Assembly (NCBI GenBank): GCA_003862195.1
Contig: QOUO01000013.1
Coordinates: forward strand, 1 to 43,073
Direction: 5' to 3'
Source of the DNA: Coriobacteriaceae bacterium
GTDB taxonomy: Bacteria; Actinomycetota; Coriobacteriia; Coriobacteriales; Atopobiaceae
DNA length: 43,073 bases
The notes beneath the pieces are model-generated. The model had not been told where the DNA came from and ran no database searches. It worked only from the letters and a program-made list of their open reading frames with translations. Each line of letters begins with the position of its first letter. Position 1 is the stretch's first letter. Positions 15,195 to 21,598 of the stretch are shown here, piece after piece. The translations under genes and the position numbers were made by a program.

Positions 15195-15380
15195 TTGCGT
15201 TGTCCCGTGCCGCGCCCGGCCGCGCCCGTGGCCCTGCGGCGCGAACGCCCGCTCCGCACGAAGGAGGGTCCGCATGCGCGACTGCGCACGCGGCCCCCGC
15301 CAACGTCCCGGATGCGACCACGTGGCCTCGTCCTTCTCGCCCGCGGCATGCCACGGGAAGAGGGCGCGAGCCCGGGCGTC

Positions 15381-16034
15381 TCACTCCGCCTTGGACCCCT
15401 TGGCCTCGTCCATGTAGCTGTACAGCGTGTACTTTGAGATGCCAAAGTAGTTGCACACCTTCTGGCCGCTCTTGGTGACGAGGAACGCACCGGCGTCGTT
15501 GAGGAAGCCGATGGCCTTGACCTTGTCCTCGCGCGTCATGAGTGCGACGGGCTTGCCCACGAGCCGCACGGACTCCTCGATCAGCTCGTCCAACAGGTCG
15601 GTCACGTTGTGCGGGATGGTCTCCGTGACCTGGCTCTCCTCGGGCTCGGTGAGCCTGGTGAACTCGCGCAGCTCGTTCTCCAGCGCCCAGAAGAGGCTGG
15701 TGTCGTAGTTGATGGCGAAGATGGCGGTGGGCTTGCCCTTGGAGTCGCGGAAGAAGATCGTGGACGACTTGAGGACGCGCCCGTCCTCGGTCTTGGTGAG
15801 GTACGCGAGCTTGTCGTGCAGCTTGGAGGGGTCAGACTTGAGGGCCTTCAGCACCACGTTGGAGGGCCCGTCGCCCAGCTTTCGGCCCGATACCTCGCCG
15901 TTCTCTATGGCCACGATGGTGCTGTCGGGGTCCTTGGACTGGAGGTCGTGCACCACGACCTCGCACTTGTTGCCAAACTGGGCGGCGACGCCCTTGGCGA
16001 GCCTCTTGAGGAAGTCCAACTCCTGCTTGGTCAC
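15381..16034 (-). CDS. YheO/DauR-like transcriptional regulator (217 aa)
   Basis: Residues about 1-115 form the YheO-like PAS domain (PAS_6): a GNKCEVVVHDLQ core, NGEVSGRKLGDGPSNV, then SSTIFFRDSKGKPTAIFAIN. The C-terminus (about 150-205) is the HTH_22/DauR DNA-binding domain (GAFLVTKSGQKVCNYFGISKYTLYSYMDE). Relatives such as DauR repress amino-acid catabolic operons and respond to small ligands. The start is a GTG at 16034 preceded by AAGAAGGGAA; the upstream frame is not homologous-looking. It is divergent from ssnA and sits between the permease and the catabolic operon. A palindrome of the regulon type lies 47 bp upstream of its start codon, so it is the prime candidate for the local regulator and for autoregulation. 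The ligand may be a purine or a degradation intermediate. Confidence 0.88.
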   Translation of the reverse strand: MTKQELDFLKRLAKGVAAQFGNKCEVVVHDLQSKDPDSTIVAIENGEVSGRKLGDGPSNVVLKALKSDPSKLHDKLAYLTKTEDGRVLKSSTIFFRDSKGKPTAIFAINYDTSLFWALENELREFTRLTEPEESQVTETIPHNVTDLLDELIEESVRLVGKPVALMTREDKVKAIGFLNDAGAFLVTKSGQKVCNYFGISKYTLYSYMDEAKGSKAE

Positions 16035-16080
16035 GATGCTGCGTTCCCTTCTTGAGCACGGCCCGTCCGGTCGTGCTGGC

Positions 16081-16096
16081 CTAACAATCTGTTTGG
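16081..16096. promoter_or_regulatory. Regulon palindrome at the regulator's own promoter
   Basis: CTAAC-AATCT-GTTTGG matches the shared pattern fully and lies 47 bp upstream of the GTG start of the YheO/DauR-like gene. The position suggests autoregulation. Confidence 0.55.
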
Positions 16097-16300
16097 TTTC
16101 AATCCTAGCAATTAGGTCGGCTTTCCCGAACGGGGATTTGCCGCCTTGCCGCCCACGGTGCGGAATCTTGCCGTTCGCCTTACAAAAACGCAACGTCTCG
16201 GGAACCGTTGTGCCCAATATCGCTACCGTTCGGCGCAAAAACCTGCCGTACGCCGAGGCCCGTCGTGCCGCTCGCGCGTGTGACGTATATTGCAACGGAG

Positions 16301-16333
16301 CAAAATAAAAGTTAGTAAGCAAGACTAACTTTT
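16301..16333. promoter_or_regulatory. Regulon palindrome upstream of ssnA
   Basis: CAAAA-TAAAA-GTTAG (16301-16315) fits the pattern with one change. It overlaps a perfect 9-bp inverted repeat AAAAGTTAG/CTAACTTTT (16307-16315 with 16325-16333) with a 9-nt spacer. The TAAGCA after the palindrome also follows the ygeY site. Confidence 0.55.
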
Positions 16334-16513
16334 AGACTGTACGGGGGAGAAGAACTGCCCCCGCGGCGTGGTCGGGGGGCCACGCGCACGCGGGACCGGC
16401 GCCCGCGGCCCGCCCTGGGGCGGCGCAGATGCCGGGGGACGCGGCAAGAGAGGGCCGGGTCCACTGCCGTTTTTTGCCGTAGCTGATCTGCGGCGCGTAG
16501 CAAGGAGGTCTCC

Positions 16514-17869
16514 ATGCTACTCGTAGGTAACGGCCGCGTCGTGACGCGAGACGAGGCCAACCCGTTCGTGGAGGATGGCGCGGTCGCCATCGAGGGGTCC
16601 AGGATCGTCGAGGTGGGGAAGTACGACGCCCTGCGCGCCAAGTACCCCCAGGCGGAGCTGATCGACGCCCGCGGCGGGCTCGTCATGCCGGGACTGATCA
16701 ACTGCCACACGCACATCTACTCGGGCCTGGCCCGCGGCCTCTCCATAAAGGGCTGCAACCCCACCAACTTCCTTGAGAACCTCGAGCAGCAGTGGTGGAA
16801 CATCGACCGTCACCTCACGCTGGACGGCACGCGCGCGTGCGCCTACGTCACGATGATGGAGTCGTTCCGCAACGGCGTCACCACGATCTTCGACCACCAC
16901 GCGAGCTTCCGCCAGATCCCCGGCTCGCTCTTCGCCATCAAGGACGTGGCGCAGGAGATGGGCATGAGGGCCTGCCTGTGCTACGAGGTGAGCGACCGCG
17001 ACGGCAAGCAGAAGCTCGAGGAGTCCATCCGCGAGAACGCGGACTTCGCCCGCTGGGCGGCCGAGGAGGACTCGGACATGATCGCCGCCATGTTCGGCGG
17101 CCACGCGCTGTTCACGCTCCCCGACGAGGCCCTGGACGCCATGGTCAAGGCAAACGACGGCCTCACGGGCTTCCACGTGCACGTGTGCGAGGGCATGAAC
17201 GACGTGTACGACTCCGCCCAGAGGCACGGCGTGAGCTCGGTGCACCGCCTCCTCGACCACGGCCTGCTGGGCGAGAAGACCATGCTCGGCCACTGCATCC
17301 ACGTCTCGCCCGCGGACATGGACATCCTCGCGAGCACGCACACCAAGGTCGTCAACAACCCGCAGTCCAACGCCAACAACGCCGTCGGCACCGCGCCCGT
17401 GCTCGAGTTCTTCAAGCACGGCATCACCGTGACGATGGGCACCGACGCCTACACGCACGACATGCTCCAGTCGCTCAAGGCCTTCGTGCCGCTGCAGCGC
17501 CTCAACTCCGCCCTGCCCAACGTGGCCTGGGGCGAGGCCATGACCATGCTGTTCCAGAACAACGCGCAGATGGCAAGCATGTACTTCTCGTCCAAGGGCG
17601 ACGGCAAGCCCATCGGCGTGCTCGCGCCGGGCGCCGCGGCGGACGTGGCCGTGTTCGACTATCCCGCTCCCACGCCGCTTGGGGCGGACAACGTGGACGG
17701 CCACATCCTGTTTGGCGTGGAGGGACACGACTGCACCAACACGATCGTCAACGGCCGCGTGGTCTACCGCGACCGCCAGCTCGTTGGCTGCGACAGGGAG
17801 AGGATCGACGCCTTCGTGATGGAGCAGGCAAAGCTGCTCTGGGGCGAGCTCAACGGCAGGACCTACTAG
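16514..17869 (+). CDS. ssnA: SsnA-type amidohydrolase/deaminase (451 aa)
   Basis: SsnA belongs to the metal-dependent amidohydrolase superfamily, close to guanine deaminase and chlorohydrolases. Metal ligands are visible as H65 and H67 (NCHTHIYSGLARG), a His in GFHVHVCEG (about 221), a His in LGHCIHVSP, and the Asp of GTDAY (about 311). A small beta-sandwich is built from both ends (N-terminal LLVGNGRVVTRDE; C-terminal GAAADVAVFDYP and NTIVNGRVVYRDRQ). Length equals that of E. coli SsnA. ssnA is one of the core genes of the anaerobic purine/urate degradation cluster. It probably hydrolyses a ring or amino group of a purine-derived intermediate, but the exact step is not established by sequence. 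The ribosome site AAGGAGG is strong. It heads the operon ssnA-ygfK-ferredoxin-xdhD. Confidence 0.9.
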   Translation: MLLVGNGRVVTRDEANPFVEDGAVAIEGSRIVEVGKYDALRAKYPQAELIDARGGLVMPGLINCHTHIYSGLARGLSIKGCNPTNFLENLEQQWWNIDRHLTLDGTRACAYVTMMESFRNGVTTIFDHHASFRQIPGSLFAIKDVAQEMGMRACLCYEVSDRDGKQKLEESIRENADFARWAAEEDSDMIAAMFGGHALFTLPDEALDAMVKANDGLTGFHVHVCEGMNDVYDSAQRHGVSSVHRLLDHGLLGEKTMLGHCIHVSPADMDILASTHTKVVNNPQSNANNAVGTAPVLEFFKHGITVTMGTDAYTHDMLQSLKAFVPLQRLNSALPNVAWGEAMTMLFQNNAQMASMYFSSKGDGKPIGVLAPGAAADVAVFDYPAPTPLGADNVDGHILFGVEGHDCTNTIVNGRVVYRDRQLVGCDRERIDAFVMEQAKLLWGELNGRTY

Positions 17870-17875
17870 GCGCCA

Positions 17876-17893
17876 GGGGCGTAGGGACGCCCC
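17876..17893 (+). terminator. Small hairpin between ssnA and ygfK
   Basis: GGGGCGT-AGGG-ACGCCCC (17876-17893) immediately follows the ssnA stop. No U-tract follows. It is more likely an mRNA-stability or partial-attenuation element than a full stop, since ygfK has no obvious promoter. Confidence 0.35.
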
Positions 17894-17977
17894 CGCCTTC
17901 CATCACCCGCGCGGATCCCGTGGCGCCGCGCGGGGCAGACCATCCCCACGGAACCTTCCGGAGAGGAAACACCAACT

Positions 17978-20974
17978 ATGAGCGACATCATGCATCCCAT
18001 GCCGTTCGACCAGCTCATGAGCTGGATCCTGGACGAGTACGCCACCAAGGGCACCATCTTTGGCGAGCGCAGGCTGCCCCGCCGCGACCCCAAGGCCGCG
18101 CGCCCCATCTTTGGCGAGCGCGTCGAGACGCCCTTTGGCCCCGCGGCCGGCCCCAACACCCAGCTGGCCCAGAACATCGTGGCCGCCTACGTGAGCGGCG
18201 CCCGCTTCTTCGAGCTCAAGACCGTCCAGAAGATGGACGGCGCGGAGCTTTCCGCCTGCGTCAACAAGCCCTGCATCCTCGCGGGTGACGAGGGCTACAA
18301 CTGCGAGTGGTCCACCGAGCTCACCGTGCAGGATGCCATGGCGGAGTACATGCACGCCTGGGTGGCCTGCAAGCTGCTGGCGCGCGAGCTCGGCCTGGGC
18401 GACCCGGACGGCTTCGTCTTCAACATGTCGGTCGGCTACGACCTCGAGGGCATCAAGACCCCCAAGGTCGACGGCTACATCGACCAGATGATGGACGCCT
18501 CCCACTCCGGCGCCTTCACGGAGGCCATCGACTGGGCCCTTCTCAACCTCGACCGCTTCGAGCACGTGGACGAGGACTTCGTGAGGTCCATCAGCCCGCG
18601 CATCTCCCGCTCCATCACCGAGTCCACGCTCCATGGCTGCCCGCCCGACGAGATCGAGCGCATCGCCACCCACCTCATCACGGAGAAGGGCCTTAACACC
18701 TACATCAAGTGCAACCCCACGCTCCTGGGCTATGACTACGCGCGCAAGACGCTCGACTCCCTGGGCTTTGGCTACATCGCCTTCGACCGTCACCACTTCG
18801 ACGAGGACCTCCAGTGGGCCGACGCCGTGCCCATGTTCAGGCGCCTCATCGCCCTCTGCGAGGAGCGCGGGCTCGAGTTCGGCGTCAAGCTCACGAACAC
18901 CTTCCCGGTGGACGTGACCCGCGGCGAGCTCCCCAGCGAGGAGATGTACATGTCGGGCCGCTCGCTCTACCCGCTCTCGCTCTCCCTCGCGGACAGGATC
19001 TCGCACGAGTTCGACGGCAAGCTGCGCATGTCCTACTCCGGCGGCGCGGACGCGCTCAACATCAAGGGCCTCGTGGACGCCGGTATCTGGCCGGTGACCA
19101 TGGCGACGACCATCCTCAAGCCTGGTGGTTACGCGCGCCTCGCGCAGATCGCGGACGAGTTCGGCGAGAAGGACGCGGCCGCCTTCGCCGGCACCGATCC
19201 CCAGGCCATCGACGCCCTCGTGGACGACGCGCTCTCCAACCCCCGCTACCGCAAGCCCGTCAAGCCCGAGCCCAACCGCCACGTGCCCGGCGAGCTGCCG
19301 CTGACCGACTGCTTCATGGCGCCGTGCCGCGAGGACTGCCCCATCCACCAGGACATCCCCGGCTATCTGCGCGCCGTGGGCGAGGGTCGCTACGCCGACG
19401 CGCTCAACATCATCCTCGAGCGCAATGCGCTCCCGTTCATCACGGGCACGATCTGCCCGCACACCTGCGGCAACTCCTGCATGCGCAACTACTACGAGGA
19501 GCACGTGCACATCCGCGACGCAAAGCTCCTTGCGGCACAGAAGGGCCTGGACGAGGTGCTTCCGACCCTCTCGGCCCGCGGCAAGGTGCAGGGCGTGCGC
19601 GTGGCCGTCGTCGGTGCCGGCCCGGCGGGACTCGCGGTAGCCTCGTTCCTCTCGCGTGCCGGCGTGGACGTGACCGTGTTCGAGCGCTCCGAGCGCCCCG
19701 GCGGCGTCGTCGCCAACGTGATTCCCAGCTTCCGCATCTCTGACGAGGCCATCGCCAACGACGTCAGGCTGTGCGAGGCCTACGGTGCCAAGGTTCAGAC
19801 CGGCGTCGAGGTGGCGGACGCACGCGACCTTCTCTCCCAGGGCTACACCGACGTCGTGGTCGCCATCGGCGCCTGGGCGCCCGGCTGTCCCGTGCTCGAG
19901 GGCGCGCACACGCTCGACGCCATCGAGTTCCTGCAGGCCTTCAAGGCGGACCCGTCCGCCTGCGAGCTGGGGAGCGACGTGGTCGTCGTCGGCGGCGGCA
20001 ACACCGCCATGGACGTCGCGCGCGCCGCGAAGCGCGTCCCGGGCGTCAGGAACGTCCGCCTCGTGTACCGCCGCGACCGCCGCAACATGCCGGCCGACGA
20101 GGAGGAGCTCGTCCTCGCTCTCGAGGACGGCGTCGAGTTCCTGGAGCTCCTCTCGCCCCGCTCGCTCGAGGGCGACGTCCTCACCTGCGACGTGATGGAG
20201 CTCGGCGAGCCGGACGCCTCCGGCCGTCGTCGGCCGGTCGCCACGGGCAAGACCAAGAGCGTCCCCGCGACCGCGGTCATCGCGGCCGTCGGCGAGCGCG
20301 TCGAGGGCGGCCTGTACGCCGCGACCGGCTGCGACGTTGACCAGAAGGGCCTCCCCGTCGTCGACTCCCACCTGCGCACCAGCGTGCCGCACGTGTACGC
20401 CGCGGGCGACTGCCGCCGCGGGCCCGCGACCGTGGTCAAGGCCATCGCCGATGCCGCGACCGTCACGACCGCCATCTGCGGCTTCGACTTCGGCGGCAAG
20501 GCGCAGGAGAACGTCGCGCCCGACGCGGACAAGGTCCTGTCCGACCGCGCCCGCCTCGAGGCCGACTGCCAGTCGCTCGCCAAGACGCGCTGCCTCGGCT
20601 GCGCGACGGCGTGCGAGACCTGCGTCGAGGTCTGCCCCAACCGCGCCAACGTCGCTGTCCGCGTGCCCGGCATGCGCGAGGCGCAGATCGTCCACGTGGA
20701 CGGGATGTGCAACGAGTGCGGCAACTGCGCGGTGTTCTGCCCCTACCAGGGCGGGCGTCCCTACCGCGACAAGCTCACCGCGTTCTGGACGCGCGAGGAC
20801 TTCGACTCCTCCCAGAACCAGGGCTTCCTTCCCGTGGAGGACGGCATGCTGGTGCGCCTGGACGGACGCGTCGGCACCTACGACGTGGACGATGAGGGCT
20901 GCGGCCTGCCGCAGGACGTGCGCAAGACGATCGTCGCCGTCCGCGACGACTACGGCTACCTGCTCGCCCGCTAG
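17978..20974 (+). CDS. ygfK: YgfK, flavin/iron-sulfur oxidoreductase (putative selenate reductase subunit-like, 998 aa)
   Basis: The protein joins four parts. The first is a dihydroorotate/dihydropyrimidine dehydrogenase-like barrel (about 1-420, with GPAAGPNTQLAQNIVAAY). The second is a glutamate-synthase-type cysteine region (CREDCPIHQDIPGYL, about 450, and CPHTCGNSC). The third is a pair of FAD/NAD(P) dinucleotide folds (VVGAGPAGLAVASF about 544; VVVGGGNTAMDVARAAKR about 668). The fourth is a C-terminal Fe-S domain (CLGCATACETCVEVCP about 871; CNECGNCAVFCPYQGG about 910). This layout resembles dihydropyrimidine dehydrogenase in another order. YgfK is a core member of the purine degradation cluster and probably passes electrons between NAD(P)H/ferredoxin and a purine-derived intermediate or the hydroxylase. 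The ribosome site is GGAGAGGAAA. The next gene, a polyferredoxin, starts 75 bp later. Confidence 0.92.
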   Translation: MSDIMHPMPFDQLMSWILDEYATKGTIFGERRLPRRDPKAARPIFGERVETPFGPAAGPNTQLAQNIVAAYVSGARFFELKTVQKMDGAELSACVNKPCILAGDEGYNCEWSTELTVQDAMAEYMHAWVACKLLARELGLGDPDGFVFNMSVGYDLEGIKTPKVDGYIDQMMDASHSGAFTEAIDWALLNLDRFEHVDEDFVRSISPRISRSITESTLHGCPPDEIERIATHLITEKGLNTYIKCNPTLLGYDYARKTLDSLGFGYIAFDRHHFDEDLQWADAVPMFRRLIALCEERGLEFGVKLTNTFPVDVTRGELPSEEMYMSGRSLYPLSLSLADRISHEFDGKLRMSYSGGADALNIKGLVDAGIWPVTMATTILKPGGYARLAQIADEFGEKDAAAFAGTDPQAIDALVDDALSNPRYRKPVKPEPNRHVPGELPLTDCFMAPCREDCPIHQDIPGYLRAVGEGRYADALNIILERNALPFITGTICPHTCGNSCMRNYYEEHVHIRDAKLLAAQKGLDEVLPTLSARGKVQGVRVAVVGAGPAGLAVASFLSRAGVDVTVFERSERPGGVVANVIPSFRISDEAIANDVRLCEAYGAKVQTGVEVADARDLLSQGYTDVVVAIGAWAPGCPVLEGAHTLDAIEFLQAFKADPSACELGSDVVVVGGGNTAMDVARAAKRVPGVRNVRLVYRRDRRNMPADEEELVLALEDGVEFLELLSPRSLEGDVLTCDVMELGEPDASGRRRPVATGKTKSVPATAVIAAVGERVEGGLYAATGCDVDQKGLPVVDSHLRTSVPHVYAAGDCRRGPATVVKAIADAATVTTAICGFDFGGKAQENVAPDADKVLSDRARLEADCQSLAKTRCLGCATACETCVEVCPNRANVAVRVPGMREAQIVHVDGMCNECGNCAVFCPYQGGRPYRDKLTAFWTREDFDSSQNQGFLPVEDGMLVRLDGRVGTYDVDDEGCGLPQDVRKTIVAVRDDYGYLLAR

Positions 20975-21049
20975 CGACGAGCAACGTTTTGACCGGACGC
21001 GGACAGGCATGGGGGGTGCCTGCCCGCATCCGGGTGTGAGGAGAGGAAC

Positions 21050-21583
21050 ATGGACATGAGACTCGTTGCAGTGGTCCACTGCTCGGGAGGCAGCCCGTTC
21101 CGGGAGGATGTCGACTCGTCATCCCTGCCGTCGAGCTGTGATGACATTCTCGGCGCGTATCCGCTGGGCACGCGCGTCTGCCGGTTTGGCTGCCTTGGGG
21201 GCGACACGTGCGCGGTCGCGTGCCCAAAGGGTGCCATCTCCGTGGGGGAGGACGGCATCGCCCACGTGGACGCCGTCCTCTGCGACGGGTGCGGGGAGTG
21301 CGTGAGCGCCTGCCCGCAGCAGGTGATCACCCTCGTGCCGCGCGGCGACGACATCACGGTGCGCTGCTCGAACCACGACAAGGTCCTGCGCTCGCTCAAG
21401 AACTGCGAGAACGTGTGCGTGGGCTGCCGCACCTGCGAGCGCGTCTGCCCCGTGGAGGCCATCCACGTGGAGGACTTCCTCGCGAAGATCGACTACGACG
21501 TGTGCATCTCGTGCGGGATGTGCGCCACCAAGTGCCCGTTCGGCATCATCCACGACGCCAACGGGCTTCTCGCCAGCAGATAG
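21050..21583 (+). CDS. Multi-cluster 4Fe-4S ferredoxin, RnfB/polyferredoxin-like (177 aa)
   Basis: The protein is almost entirely iron-sulfur sequence. Cysteine groups are CRFGCLGGDTCAVACP, CDGCGECVSACP, CENVCVGCRTCERVCP and CISCGMCATKCP, which suggests three to four 4Fe-4S clusters of the kind in the C-terminal half of RnfB. No membrane helix is seen, so it is a soluble electron carrier. It lies 75 bp after ygfK and 15 bp before xdhD, in one operon. It most likely wires the molybdenum hydroxylase to YgfK or to cellular ferredoxin. Two in-frame ATGs (21050, 21056) follow the GAGGAGAGG ribosome site; the first is used here. E. coli has no obvious equivalent at the matching place in its cluster as I recall it. 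Confidence 0.85.
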   Translation: MDMRLVAVVHCSGGSPFREDVDSSSLPSSCDDILGAYPLGTRVCRFGCLGGDTCAVACPKGAISVGEDGIAHVDAVLCDGCGECVSACPQQVITLVPRGDDITVRCSNHDKVLRSLKNCENVCVGCRTCERVCPVEAIHVEDFLAKIDYDVCISCGMCATKCPFGIIHDANGLLASR

Positions 21584-21598
21584 GAGGGGGAGAAGAGC

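Larger units (their letters stand above)
16035..16513. promoter_or_regulatory. Divergent control region between the DauR-like gene and ssnA
   Basis: This 479-bp region has no supported gene. It carries a regulon palindrome near the regulator (16081) and another near the ssnA side (16301), separated by unremarkable sequence. Between 16334 and 16500 the DNA becomes very GC-rich leader sequence. A good ribosome site (AAGGAGG) lies at 16501-16507. Confidence 0.6.

Noticed and set aside
16035..16322. N-terminal extension of the YheO/DauR-like regulator to 16322
   Set aside because: It crosses both regulon palindromes and the resulting segment is unlike the YheO family; GTG 16034 gives the usual length.
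17903..21079. A 1058-codon open frame on the minus strand opposite ygfK
   Set aside because: Its translation is low-complexity His/Val/Arg/Ala/Leu sequence created by the strong GC third-position bias of ygfK. Similar antisense frames lie opposite xdhD (21602-24589), ygeY/ygeW (27644-30262), the hyuA region (30397-33093) and xdhA (33797-36103).
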